This document shows, piece after piece, positions 51,677 to 59,908 of a stretch of DNA of 64,000 bases. The number at the start of each line of letters is the position of its first letter. The first letter of the stretch is position 1. The translations under genes were made by a program, and so were the position numbers. The stretch comes from CAZFLM01 sp964519955. Its GTDB lineage: Bacteria; Armatimonadota; Chthonomonadetes; Chthonomonadales; CAJBBX01. Below the pieces are notes generated by a model that saw nothing but the letters and a program-made list of their open reading frames with translations, was not told where the DNA came from and did no database searches. Where the stretch lies: contig CAZFLM010000027.1 in the NCBI GenBank assembly GCA_964519955.1, forward strand, positions 1-64,000. The letters are read 5' to 3'.

Positions 51677-52972
51677 CTACTTCGCGGGCTCGTTGTTCAC
51701 CACCACGGCCCGGTCGCCGACCTCGTTCACGATGCGCACTCCGTCGGCCCCGTTGTTCTCCGATAGGATCGCGTGGACCACGCCCTTCTTCAGATGGATG
51801 GACGGCTCCTTCGTGCCGAAGCTGCACCCCCGGATCTGGACGCGCCCCGCATCCGCCTCCACCAGCGCTCGGCCCGGGTACTTGCCCGCGCCGCTGCTGA
51901 CGTAGCAGTCACTCATCGAGAGGAACCCGTTCCCGTGGCTGACGACGCACTGCGCGGAGGGGCCCCAGAAGGAGCAGTTCACCAGGCGCACCGACCCGGC
52001 GGCGGACGGCGCGATCTCGACGGAGATGGGGTTGTCGCCGTGCATCGCGACGAACTGGCCGTTGGTGATGAGCAGGCCCATCGGCTGGATGGCGTCCACG
52101 ACGATGCAGCGCTGGGCCTCGTCCGCGCCGATGCCGCAGAGCTGCCCGTTCATGCCGCCGTTCTTCGTGTTGATGAAGCGGTAGCCGATCTTGACCGGGA
52201 AGACGAAGGTGTTGGTGACGTACTCCCAGTCCGTGCGGCCGAACACGAAGGCCTCGAGGTTGTTCTTCATGAACGTGTGGGCCGAGCCCCAGTCGCCGCC
52301 GACCTTCGGCGACGACCACCAGTGGCAGTGCCACTGCACGTTCTCGATGCGGCCGATGTCGGTGGTGGAGTCGAGCCAGATGCCTCGGCGCAGGACGCAC
52401 CCGGACACGCTGCGGATGCGGTGGCGCACGTTGCCCTCGGGGCCGATCTTGATGCCCTGATAGCTGTTGATGAGCGTGCAGTTCTCGACGGTGTTGTCGC
52501 CGCCGACGAGGTGGAACGTGTAGGGGTAGGGCTTGATGTCGGTGGGCTTCTGCTCCGGGTAGAACACGGTCAGGCCCTGCACGGACGCCGAGTCGCCCAG
52601 CTCGAACAGGGCCGGGCCCTCCTCCTTGCCGCGCCCGGCGGTGGCCAGGATGACGGTGCCGATGAGGGGCTCGATGTAGACGGGCGACTGATGCGCGCCG
52701 ACGACGGCCACGCCAACCGGTACGTGGAGCGACCCCGCCACGAGGTACTGGCCCGGCGGTAGGCGGACCTCGGCGCCGGACTTGGCGGCTTCGTCGAGCG
52801 CCTTCTGCAGCGCGGCGGTATCGTCGGTCTTGCCGTCGGCCTTCACTCCGAACTGGGCGATGTCGATCACGGCCTTGGCTCCTGTCGAGGGCTTGGTTTC
52901 GGCGGGCGCCTGGCCCCACGCAGCGACGGTGAGCAAGGCGAGGCAGGCGGATAGGGCTGTCTTCAGGGTCAC
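51677..52972 (-). CDS. Secreted pectate-lyase-superfamily beta-helix protein
   Basis: The 431-residue product starts with a signal peptide (ALSACLALLTVAAWGQA). The pectate lyase 3 opening reads VIDIAQFGVKADGKTDDTAALQKALDEA and VRLPPGQYLVAGSLHVP. Right-handed beta-helix turns follow (ENCTLINSYQGIKIGPEG; VQWHCHWWSSPKVGG; RLVNCSFWGPSAQCVVSHGNG; IRGCSFGTKEPSIHLKKG). Family members are lyases, hydrolases or tail spikes acting on polysaccharides. The catalytic residue is not identifiable. A 323-bp gap follows upstream. Confidence 0.85.
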   Translation of the reverse strand: MTLKTALSACLALLTVAAWGQAPAETKPSTGAKAVIDIAQFGVKADGKTDDTAALQKALDEAAKSGAEVRLPPGQYLVAGSLHVPVGVAVVGAHQSPVYIEPLIGTVILATAGRGKEEGPALFELGDSASVQGLTVFYPEQKPTDIKPYPYTFHLVGGDNTVENCTLINSYQGIKIGPEGNVRHRIRSVSGCVLRRGIWLDSTTDIGRIENVQWHCHWWSSPKVGGDWGSAHTFMKNNLEAFVFGRTDWEYVTNTFVFPVKIGYRFINTKNGGMNGQLCGIGADEAQRCIVVDAIQPMGLLITNGQFVAMHGDNPISVEIAPSAAGSVRLVNCSFWGPSAQCVVSHGNGFLSMSDCYVSSGAGKYPGRALVEADAGRVQIRGCSFGTKEPSIHLKKGVVHAILSENNGADGVRIVNEVGDRAVVVNNEPAK

Positions 52973-53120
52973 GGTTGGTCCTCCCGGCTGTGCGGATGGT
53001 GTGGGCTTCGACAGCGAGGGGCGGAAGTCCTGGGAGAAGGCGGCGTGGGCGAGGCGGGCCGGGGGCCGGTGCCGGTGGTTGTGGTCGGTGGTGGGGCCGG
53101 TGGTTGGCCGGCGGTTGGCG

Positions 53121-53305
53121 CCGGTGGTTGAAACTACCGGCTGGAGCGAGCGAAGTCCCCTGCGGGGACTGGGCGACGGGGTGCTACGGCTTCAGGAGCG
53201 GCGGTCGGTGCCGGCTGGCGCGGGTGGCGGCGGCGGTGGTTTCAACCACCGGCTGGAGTAGGCGATGTCCCCTGCGGGGACTGGACGGCAGGGCGCTACG
53301 GCTTC
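53121..53305 (+). repeat. Two-copy ~73-bp repeat that runs into a gene 3' end
   Basis: Copies at 53121-53193 and about 53233-53305 (period 112) share GGTGGTT..AA(C/T)xACCGGCTGGAG, a perfect AGTCCCCTGCGGGGACT hairpin and GCTACGGCTTC. In copy B the last ten bases are the final codons and stop of the minus-strand peptidase, so copy A carries a duplicate of that gene end. 52973-53120 is (G/C)GGTGGTTG-type low-complexity sequence without a gene. Confidence 0.8.
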
Positions 53306-53997
53306 CAGAAGTGCTGCCAGTCCTTGCGGCGCGCGTAGTGGCCGCCCCATTTCCAGCCGCGGCAGGCGAAGGCACGGACGACCGGACCTGGGGCGATGGC
53401 GCCTGGGCGCTTCGGATCGTAGGTGGCACCCGAGGGATGAACGCCGCGCGCGTCGAGGAATGGGTTGATCCGCGGGTTGAGGTCGATCGCCGCGCCGAAT
53501 GCGTGCCTGGACAGGTGCATCTCGCCCGGTACGCGGCGGTAGTTGAAGGCCGAGGTGTTGTTGGCGGCCATGGACCTCTCATCCGACCAGGCGAAGCGGG
53601 AGACGGGTTTCACGCTGGCGATGGGGAAGCGGAGCCGGCGCAGGTCGGCGAAGATGGCGCGGACGTCCGCCGCGAGGTCCTTGCGCACCACGAGCTGGCC
53701 CCGGTGCTCGCGGCCGTCGAAGGACCAGTAGCGCACATCGACGATGGTGAGTGTGCGCTTGACGGCATCGGGGGCAGGGGTGCCTCGCAGGGCCTCGCCG
53801 AGCGTCATGGCGCTGTCGACGACGATGGGCGGAGGTGGGGATGTGCGGGTGGCTGCGCGCGGGTGCTCGTGGCGCGCGGGGCGTGGCACGGGAGGCGCTG
53901 GGCGCTGGGTGGCGCGATGGGGCCACACGAGGCAGACGATGGCCGTTGCACACACGACCAGCAGGACCAGCAGCGCTGCCTTCCGAGTCACGTCCAC
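53296..53997 (-). CDS. Membrane-anchored M15-type D-Ala-D-Ala carboxypeptidase-like protein
   Basis: The 233-residue protein has an N-terminal anchor (RKAALLVLLVVCATAIVCLVW) and a Pro/Arg-rich linker. A zinc-peptidase domain of the VanY/M15 type follows. HLSRHAFGAAIDLNP gives the H-x6-D ligand pair, and a late HYARRKDWQHF gives the third His. The preceding NNTSAFNYRRVPG is the usual substrate-strand. It would trim peptidoglycan peptides outside the membrane. GTG at 53997 is chosen because GGGAG lies 6 bases upstream. The stop codon lies inside a repeat copy. Confidence 0.83.
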   Translation of the reverse strand: MDVTRKAALLVLLVVCATAIVCLVWPHRATQRPAPPVPRPARHEHPRAATRTSPPPPIVVDSAMTLGEALRGTPAPDAVKRTLTIVDVRYWSFDGREHRGQLVVRKDLAADVRAIFADLRRLRFPIASVKPVSRFAWSDERSMAANNTSAFNYRRVPGEMHLSRHAFGAAIDLNPRINPFLDARGVHPSGATYDPKRPGAIAPGPVVRAFACRGWKWGGHYARRKDWQHFWKP

Positions 53998-54019
53998 TCT
54001 CCGCTCCCATCGATCTGGC

Positions 54020-54793
54020 TTACCAGATGTACCGTCTCCAGGCGACCGCGGAGTTCCCCAACTGGCAGAGCGCCGCACATACCATGAACCCGATGAGCAT
54101 CGGTATGGCGCCGAATGCCGGGGCCATCTGGGCGTGCGCTGTCGCCAACGCGCTGCTCGCTGCCTGTACGGGCACCGGACCCGCCGGAGCCGCGCGGCAG
54201 ATGGCGAGGGCGACAAGGATGTAGACGAGCGATGCCGCCGACGAGGTTGCCAGGCTCACGAAATCCAGCTCGTACTGCCAGCCCCAGCCGTGCTTGGGAA
54301 GTCGACGGATGACTGCGAGCCATGTGTAGCACGGGTACCCCATGAGTGCCCCGAACAGCGTCGCCAGGAAGACGATCGCGCCCGCGTTCGGCCCCGCGCT
54401 CACCCAGAGGTCGTGAAGCGCAGCCGGCTGCGATCTGGCGACGTTGACCCCGAACGTCACCAGGCCGACTCCCGCCGCGATGACGACGATGGCGATGCGC
54501 AACGGCAGGGCGACCGGCGTCTCGATGTCGGCGTCGTTGTTCTGGAAGGCGGGCGAGCTAGCGATGATCTGCGCGATGGCCGGGTCGGCGGAGGCGGCGC
54601 GGGCGTTCGTGAGCGGGAACTTGCAGGACGGACAGGCGAGCTGCGACGTGAGAACGTTGACTCCGCAGTTGGGGCACGGCCGGGTCGGGCCAGCGGTGCG
54701 GACGCCGCAGTGCGGGCAGACGGCTTGCGAGACGGCTATGGTGCGCTGGCAGTTCGGGCACGGGCGGTGCGGCACATGGACGACGCGGGCCAT
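54020..54793 (-). CDS. Zinc-ribbon multi-pass membrane protein
   Basis: The 257-residue product begins with two zinc ribbons: CPNC, CPHC, CPNC and CPSC pairs within the first 55 residues, a double-zinc-ribbon layout. Four or five hydrophobic helices follow (LRIAIVVIAAGVGLVTFGV; GAIVFLATLFGALMGYPCYTW; FVSLATSSAASLVYILVALAI; GAIPMLIGFMVCAALCQL). The function is unknown. The ATG at 54793 precedes MARVVHVPHRPCPNC, while an upstream extension of the frame is Arg-rich and unlikely. It follows the paralogue pair on the same strand. Confidence 0.7.
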   Translation of the reverse strand: MARVVHVPHRPCPNCQRTIAVSQAVCPHCGVRTAGPTRPCPNCGVNVLTSQLACPSCKFPLTNARAASADPAIAQIIASSPAFQNNDADIETPVALPLRIAIVVIAAGVGLVTFGVNVARSQPAALHDLWVSAGPNAGAIVFLATLFGALMGYPCYTWLAVIRRLPKHGWGWQYELDFVSLATSSAASLVYILVALAICRAAPAGPVPVQAASSALATAHAQMAPAFGAIPMLIGFMVCAALCQLGNSAVAWRRYIW

Positions 54794-54848
54794 GGCGCTC
54801 TCCGGTAGGCGGCGTTCCAAGCGAATACGTCTCGCAGGCCCGGCGGTT

Positions 54849-55631
54849 TCAGTCCGGCTGGTGGCTCGCCAGCGTCTGCTCTTCGCCATCGCTCGCGCGC
54901 AGCAGCACCTCAGGGTCGGCCGCAGCGTCTGCCGGGCGCAGCAGCTCCTCGGCGGCGCCGTCGGCCGGGCGGAGGAGGGTGGCCTGCGCCGTTTGTGCGT
55001 CACGGAGCGCCGTCAGCTCCTCAACGGCCGCCCACGCGGTGTCGCGCAGGGCTGCATCGTCTGTGCGGCGGGCCAAGGACTCGATGTCTGGGATCGCCTG
55101 CGTGTCGCCGGACACCGCGAGGGCGTGGATCACGGCGCACAGATATGCCGTCGTCGTTTGGCCCATGCGCTGCACGTGCTGCCTACCGGTAAGCTGCCTG
55201 CGCAGCCGGCGGATACGTGCCTCGCCAAGCTCCGTCGCCTGCTCGCGCGTGGCGGATGCCAGCAGCCGGGTCAGTGCCTTCGCAACCTCTGGGTGGGCCC
55301 CTTCGGCTTGGATGAGCAGGGAGTCGATGAGGGGGCCGAGCGCCCGGCAATCGTCGAGCGCCGCAACGCGGCGGGCCAGCGCTCGGCCGCGAAGGCTGGC
55401 GAAGAGCATGGCGGAGAGCGACGCGACCAGCGAGGCCGCGGCGAGGATGGGTAGGATCAGCGATGGCCGTGCCGCGGCGCTGCCGAGCGACTGCGCCGCA
55501 GCGAAGAGCGCTACGTAAGATGCCGCGAACCCGATCGGACCCCACCACACCCTTCGCCGCCATTTGGCGCAATCGCCCAGGAGCCGCTCGATGTCCTCGC
55601 CAGACTCCCTTCGCGACTTGCCGACACGCAT
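54849..55631 (-). CDS. Membrane protein with C-terminal LLRPAD repeats, paralogue A
   Basis: The 260-residue protein starts with a charged N terminus and two membrane helices (GPIGFAASYVALFAAAQSL; LILPILAAASLVASLSAMLF). A helical domain with HEAT-like pairs follows (ALDDCRALGPLIDSLLIQAE; AVIHALAVSGDTQAIPDIESLA). The tail repeats LLRPAD: TLLRPADGAAEELLRPADAA, then DPEVLLRASD. GGAGAG lies before the ATG at 55631. The function is unknown. The same tail is in the next gene upstream. Confidence 0.75.
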   Translation of the reverse strand: MRVGKSRRESGEDIERLLGDCAKWRRRVWWGPIGFAASYVALFAAAQSLGSAAARPSLILPILAAASLVASLSAMLFASLRGRALARRVAALDDCRALGPLIDSLLIQAEGAHPEVAKALTRLLASATREQATELGEARIRRLRRQLTGRQHVQRMGQTTTAYLCAVIHALAVSGDTQAIPDIESLARRTDDAALRDTAWAAVEELTALRDAQTAQATLLRPADGAAEELLRPADAAADPEVLLRASDGEEQTLASHQPD

Positions 55632-55644
55632 GGTCTTCTCTCCG

Positions 55645-56451
55645 TTAGCCCGACGTGCGGGACTGCTGAGCGGCTTCGTCGCTCGCCCGCAGCAGCACCT
55701 CAGGGTCGACCGCAGCGTCTGCTGGGCGCAGCAGCTCCTCGGCGGCGCCATCGGCTGGGCGGAGGAGGGTGCCGCCGGCCTGGAGCGCGCGGAGCTTCGC
55801 GGCGGCTTCGGCGGCTGCGGCGCGGACCTCGGGCTGCTTGGCGCGCTGGGCGAGGCGCTCCGCGATGGGCAGCGACTTCAGGTCGCCGGTTACCACGAGG
55901 CAATGGAGAACCGCCAGGAGTAGTTCCGGAGCCGCGGGGTAGCCATACAGCGCTGAGCCCTCGATGGACGCAACCGCTCGTATGGCCAGCATCTGCTCCC
56001 TCGTGATCCGCGCCGGGTCGCTTTGGTCCATCGTCAGCAACCGGCGCGCCAGGGCTCGGTCGATCTCCGGAGTGCCGCGATACGAGCGCATGGTGAGGCA
56101 GTCGAGGGCTGCGGGCAGGCCGCCGCTCTCATTGGTGGCCGCCTCGCGCAACACGGCGCGACCGTGCCACTGGAACGAGATCAGCACCATCAGGGCCAGC
56201 GCAGAAGGTACCGATAGAACGGATAGCACCAGCATGACCACGGCACCGGTCGACCCGGGCAGTATGGGGTGTCCCAGAGCCCGTCCACCGTAATGCAGTG
56301 CCCAGTATGGGAGCGCAACCGCGAGGTGGGCACCGATCGTCGGCAGTATCCAACGCCGGCGCGCGAGCATGCGCGTCAGATCCCGCCGAATTGCGTCGGG
56401 TTCGGTCAGCTTGTCGGTTCGATCGGCTTCGGGGCCCGTACCCTCATCCAT
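55645..56451 (-). CDS. Membrane protein with C-terminal LLRPAD repeats, paralogue B
   Basis: The 268-residue paralogue of the neighbouring gene has an acidic start (MDEGTGPEADRTD) and two helices (LPTIGAHLAVALPYWALHY; GAVVMLVLSVLSVPSALALMVLI). A helical region follows (LAALDCLTMRSYRGTPEIDRALARRLLTM-like with the actual start PAALDCL; LLLAVLHCLVVTGDLKSLPIA). The tail LLRPADGAAEELLRPADAA plus DPEVLLRASDEAAQ is almost the same as in paralogue A. The two genes are 13 bp apart, so they arose by tandem duplication and are co-transcribed. Confidence 0.75.
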   Translation of the reverse strand: MDEGTGPEADRTDKLTEPDAIRRDLTRMLARRRWILPTIGAHLAVALPYWALHYGGRALGHPILPGSTGAVVMLVLSVLSVPSALALMVLISFQWHGRAVLREAATNESGGLPAALDCLTMRSYRGTPEIDRALARRLLTMDQSDPARITREQMLAIRAVASIEGSALYGYPAAPELLLAVLHCLVVTGDLKSLPIAERLAQRAKQPEVRAAAAEAAAKLRALQAGGTLLRPADGAAEELLRPADAAVDPEVLLRASDEAAQQSRTSG

Positions 56452-56457
56452 CTCCGT

Positions 56458-56500
56458 GCTCTCTGTGCCCCCTCTGCGTTCTCTGTGTCACCGCCGCGGC
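56458..56500 (+). repeat. CTCTGTG-type dispersed repeat
   Basis: TGCTCTCTGTGCCCCCTCTG and CGTTCTCTGTGTCACC match the second half of the duplicated module at 7844-8168. The repeat lies in the short gap between paralogue B and the fucosidase gene. Confidence 0.7.
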
Positions 56501-56515
56501 CGCTGCAACTAGCCG

Positions 56516-57982
56516 TTACTTCGCCTCGACGTACAGGCCGAACTCGCTGACGCAGGGGCACGCGGCCGCCTGGGTGATGCGGAGGCGCACCCTGGTGGTT
56601 GTGATGTCGGCGGCGGTGCGGATGAGGCGGCAGTTGCCCACGCTCGTGCCGGCCGCGAACGCCGTCCACTTGCCGTCCTGCCAGGCGTCCAGGGCGAAGG
56701 CGTCGATGCGCTGGCCGAGGGCGATCTGCTCGCGGACGCGCACCACGTTGAACGTCGTCTCCTTGCCGAGGTCGACGGTCAGCTCGGGCGTGGTGACGCC
56801 GTCGTCCGTGGCCCAGTAGGCCTTGCCCTTCTTCACTACGTTCGCGGGGGCGTAGGCGGCGTCGTTGCCTCGCACGTTGGACGCGGTGATCGTCGCCCTG
56901 GCGGCCAGGTTCGTGCGGAAGGTCTCGCGCACCAGGCGGCCGCACTCGGCGAGCGACGCCACGTCGTTCTCGTGCGCGCGGCCCCGGTTGTCGGGCGGCA
57001 GGTTCAGCAGGAAGCTAGCTCCCCGGCCCACCGAGCGGTAGTAGAGGTCGAGCAGCTCGCGCGGCGTCTTCACCTGCCCGTTCTGCTCGGCGTGCCAGAA
57101 CCAGCCCGGGCGGATGGACACGTCGCACTCGGCCGGCATCCAGCGGCTTCCGTCGCGGTGGCCGCTCGTGCCTTCGCGGTACATCGCGTGGCCGGGCGCC
57201 GGGGCGCGGCCGTCCGGCCCCTTCGGCTCGAAGGTCTCCCAGCAGGTCTCGTTCGCGAAGCCCGACTCGTTGCCGACCCAGCGGATGTCGGGGCCGACGT
57301 CGCTGAAGATGACCGCGTTCGGTTGGAGCTTGCGCATCAGCGCCCACGTGTTCGGCCAGTCGTAGTAGGTGCTGGGATCGATGGAGCGCTTCTCGCGAGC
57401 GCCGCCGTAGTAGCCGTCGCCGCCGTTCGCGCCGTCGTGCCATACCTCGAAGAGCGGGCCGTAGTTCGTCAGCAACTCGCTGAGCTGGGCGCGGTAGATG
57501 CCGATGTACTCGGGCGTGGCGTACTTCGGGTTGTTGCGGTCCCAGGGCGAGAGGTAGACGCCGAACTTGAGGCCGGCGCGCTTGCAGGCGTCCGAGATAT
57601 CGCGCACCACGTCGCCCTTGCCGCCGCGCCACGTGCTCTTCGCGATGCTGTGCTCAGTCGTCTTGGTGGGCCAGAGGCAGAAGCCGTCGTGGTGTTTGGC
57701 GGTGAGGATGGCCCCCTTCATGCCCGCGGCCTTCAGCGCGCCGATGATCTGGTCCGCGTCGAAGTCGGTCGGGTTGAAGACGGACGGGTCCTCGTCGCCG
57801 TAGCCCCACTCCTTGTTGGTGAACGTGTTCGGCGAGAAGTGGATGAAGGCGTACGTCTCCAGCGCGTGCCACCGGAGTTGGCGGGCGGACGGCACGGGGC
57901 CATAGGGGGCGGGCGGCGGCACGGTGGCGGCGGAGGAGGCGGATGCGACGGCGAGTGCGGCGCCAATGGCGGCTTTGGTCAT
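56516..57982 (-). CDS. Secreted alpha-L-fucosidase (GH29) with discoidin-like domain
   Basis: GH29 enzymes remove alpha-L-fucose. The 488-residue protein has a short signal (AAIGAALAVASASSAA) and the barrel segments YAFIHFSPNTFTNKEWGYGDE, MKGAILTAKHHDGFCLWPTKTTEHS, GLKFGVYLSPWDRN and GPLFEVWHDGANGG, whose aspartate is the expected nucleophile (near residue 180). A general acid is less obvious; SIRPGWFWHAEQ and LLNLPPDNRG complete the barrel. Residues about 350-488 form an F5/8C-like beta-sandwich (ARATITASNVRGND; CPCVSEFGLYVEAK). It is well separated from neighbours by repeats. Confidence 0.9.
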   Translation of the reverse strand: MTKAAIGAALAVASASSAATVPPPAPYGPVPSARQLRWHALETYAFIHFSPNTFTNKEWGYGDEDPSVFNPTDFDADQIIGALKAAGMKGAILTAKHHDGFCLWPTKTTEHSIAKSTWRGGKGDVVRDISDACKRAGLKFGVYLSPWDRNNPKYATPEYIGIYRAQLSELLTNYGPLFEVWHDGANGGDGYYGGAREKRSIDPSTYYDWPNTWALMRKLQPNAVIFSDVGPDIRWVGNESGFANETCWETFEPKGPDGRAPAPGHAMYREGTSGHRDGSRWMPAECDVSIRPGWFWHAEQNGQVKTPRELLDLYYRSVGRGASFLLNLPPDNRGRAHENDVASLAECGRLVRETFRTNLAARATITASNVRGNDAAYAPANVVKKGKAYWATDDGVTTPELTVDLGKETTFNVVRVREQIALGQRIDAFALDAWQDGKWTAFAAGTSVGNCRLIRTAADITTTRVRLRITQAAACPCVSEFGLYVEAK

Positions 57983-58061
57983 GTCGGTTCCCTCTTGGGA
58001 TGAGTGTCGCTGCGGGAATGGGGTCTCGCCCCGGAGCGCAGCGCGTGCAGTCTGTCGGTAT

Positions 58062-58460
58062 GTGCAGGACGGGCAGGGACGCCCATCCCACCACGGCTCG
58101 CTTCAGGACGGGCAGGGACGCCCATCCTACCGCTGGGCTGTACTTGGCGGGCAGGGACGCCCATCCCACCACGGCTCGCTTCAGGACGGGCAGGGACGCC
58201 CANNNNNNNNNNNNNNNNNNNNNNNNNNNNNNNNNNNNNNNNNNNNNNNNNNNNNNNNNNNNNNNNNNNNNNNNNNNNNNNNNNNNNNNNNNNNNNNNNN
58301 NNCCTACCGCTGGGCTGTACTTGGCGGGCAGGGACGCCCATCCCACCACGGCTCGCTGCGGGACGGGCAGGGACGCCCATCCCACCGCGGGGCTGTACTT
58401 GGCGGGCAGGGACGCCCGCCCCACCACGACGCTGGGCGGGCGCGGAGGCCCATCGCACCA
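58062..58460 (+). repeat. Tandem repeat array with scaffold gap
   Basis: At least nine GGGC..GGGACGCCCATCC(C/T)ACC-type units run across the 484-bp gap between the fucosidase and the APH-like gene. They alternate between two linkers (ACGGCTCGCTTCA and GCTGGGCTGTACTTGGC). The unit resembles the core of the ~80-bp elements and the array at 591-685. Copy number is unknown because of the gap within the array. It is not a CRISPR array: linkers repeat and units are only 35-45 bp apart. Confidence 0.85.
58203..58302. other. Assembly gap of 100 N
   Basis: Exactly 100 undetermined bases interrupt the repeat array, a conventional placeholder length for an unknown gap. Real missing sequence may be longer or shorter and could include more array units. 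Confidence 0.97.
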
Positions 58461-58467
58461 CGGCGTC

Positions 58468-59250
58468 CTACGAGTTGGTGTAGCTCACAGCCTGCGCCAG
58501 GATGTCACGGATGTCGTCGAACCAGGTCTGGCGCTGCACGGCGGCGAGCAGCATCACTTCCAGGCGCATCTTCCAGCAGAGCGCCAGGTCCAGCCCGGGC
58601 CAGCGCTCGACGGCCAGCTCCAGGGCAGGATCCTCCAGTCTGGACGCCTCCTGCTCCAGCGGCTGCCAGCCCGCGCAGCCCCAGTCAACCAGGCCGGTGT
58701 AGCGCCCATCCGAATCTACCAGCACGTTGTCGGCCCAGGCATCGCCGTGGCAGAAGCGCCAGGTGGCCGCGGGCACGTGCGTGCCGAGCAGCGACGCGAT
58801 GGTACTGCGCTCCTCCTCGGACCAACCGGCCAGTCGCTGTGTCCAGTCTACGAGGCGCACATCGCCCGCCCAGGCCTCGGGCAGGCTGGCGGGCACAGGC
58901 TCCGGCGGGCTCGCGTGCAGCCGCTCCAGGTCGTTGAGCAAGTCGGGCCACGCCCCCGCGGCCACGCGCCGATCGGCCAGAGTGCGCACGGGCACTCCAG
59001 GCAGGCGCTCCCAGATGCTGTAGTCGGCGGCCCAGGCCACGGGGCGGGCGGTGCGGACTCCCGCACGCAGGGCGCCTTCGGCTATCGCGGCCTCGCGCGC
59101 GTGGTCGGTGCCGGCGCCGATCCGCAGGACGTGCGTGTCGGTCCAGTAGACCCGGTTGTTCGTTCCGCCGCTCGCCGCACGCAGGCCGTCCAGGGGCACG
59201 CCGTGCGCGCGGAGGTAGTTGCCTGGCTCAGCAGGCGGGCGCTCAGGCAT
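58468..59250 (-). CDS. Aminoglycoside phosphotransferase-family kinase
   Basis: The 260-residue protein has the APH/choline-kinase-like core. A nucleotide-binding N-terminal lobe (NNRVYWTDTHVLRIG) leads to HGDAWADNVLVD (Brenner motif with catalytic Asp, near residue 181) and GLVDWGCAG (the DFG-like metal Asp). Family members phosphorylate antibiotics, choline, homoserine or sugars, and the substrate here is unknown. The start codon ATG overlaps the previous stop by 8 bp, so it is co-translated with the small membrane gene at 59243. There is no sign that it is an antibiotic resistance gene. Confidence 0.85.
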   Translation of the reverse strand: MPERPPAEPGNYLRAHGVPLDGLRAASGGTNNRVYWTDTHVLRIGAGTDHAREAAIAEGALRAGVRTARPVAWAADYSIWERLPGVPVRTLADRRVAAGAWPDLLNDLERLHASPPEPVPASLPEAWAGDVRLVDWTQRLAGWSEEERSTIASLLGTHVPAATWRFCHGDAWADNVLVDSDGRYTGLVDWGCAGWQPLEQEASRLEDPALELAVERWPGLDLALCWKMRLEVMLLAAVQRQTWFDDIRDILAQAVSYTNS

Positions 59251-59746
59251 CAGGACGCCTCGCCGGCATCTCGGTCGTGACGTCGTCGGGCGCTTGCGCG
59301 CGGCGTGGGGCGCATCGCTCGTGCAGCCGGGCCACCGCTCCCTCCGCGCCATTCGACAGGTATAGCGTGACGGTACGGCCCGCCGCCGAGATGCGCACCG
59401 CCGGGCGACGGATCAGCACGCCGGTCGGCTGTGGCGCGGCGACGCACTCCCACGGGACGAGGATGGGCGGGTGGAACGGGCGAAGGAGGCGCGACACCTC
59501 GATCCGGATGCCTTCCTCTCCCACGGTGACGTTCAGGCTGCGGTTGTAGCCCATCGCCGGGCCGAACCGCAGGCTCTGATAGGTGTAGACGCGCTCCGAC
59601 GTGGGCGGCCGGATCGGTGCAGGGCACGCTTCGGCAAGGCGGCGCCACCCGCCGAATGTGGCGAGTGCCCAGAGCGTGCCGCACCAGATGGCCGCGAAGA
59701 GGGCCAGGAACCCGGCGATGCACCCCGCGACGATGAGCCAGACCAT
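59243..59746 (-). CDS. Single-helix membrane protein, unknown function
   Basis: The 167-residue product has one N-terminal membrane helix (WLIVAGCIAGFLALFAAIWCGTLWALA). A beta-rich soluble domain follows (FGPAMGYNRSLNVTVGEEGIRIEVSRLLRPFHPPILVPWECVAA). This arrangement resembles PH-like (bPH) or DUF-type membrane-associated domains, in which a short membrane segment precedes a sandwich. I do not recognise a catalytic motif. It is the first gene of the minus-strand pair with the APH-like kinase. Confidence 0.65.
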   Translation of the reverse strand: MVWLIVAGCIAGFLALFAAIWCGTLWALATFGGWRRLAEACPAPIRPPTSERVYTYQSLRFGPAMGYNRSLNVTVGEEGIRIEVSRLLRPFHPPILVPWECVAAPQPTGVLIRRPAVRISAAGRTVTLYLSNGAEGAVARLHERCAPRRAQAPDDVTTEMPARRPDA

Positions 59747-59830
59747 GGCCTGCTTCTCCCTGGCGGCAGCCCGGCCCGTCCCGCCGCCCAACCGTAGTTC
59801 GCCCGCGGCGGCGGATGGACCTCCCAACCG

Positions 59831-59859
59831 TTGACGCCGGACACCGATCGGCGTAGAAT
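59831..59859 (+). promoter_or_regulatory. Predicted sigma-70-type promoter
   Basis: TTGACG (59831-59836) and TAGAAT (59854-59859) are separated by exactly 17 bases, close to the TTGACA/TATAAT consensus. The next gene's ATG is 50 bases downstream with GGGAGGGAGG as ribosome binding site. It lies in the divergent gap between the membrane protein and the MGMT-like gene. Confidence 0.75.
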
Positions 59860-59908
59860 GCGATCGTAGGCACACGGTACATCGGCTGTTCGTGGGAGGG
59901 AGGCGGCG

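Noticed and set aside
58062..58460. CRISPR array
   Set aside because: The intervals between repeats are not unique spacers: two linker sequences alternate, and the unit is palindromic and occurs elsewhere.
58468..59250. Antibiotic resistance gene
   Set aside because: The APH fold is shared by many metabolic kinases and nothing in the neighbourhood suggests resistance.
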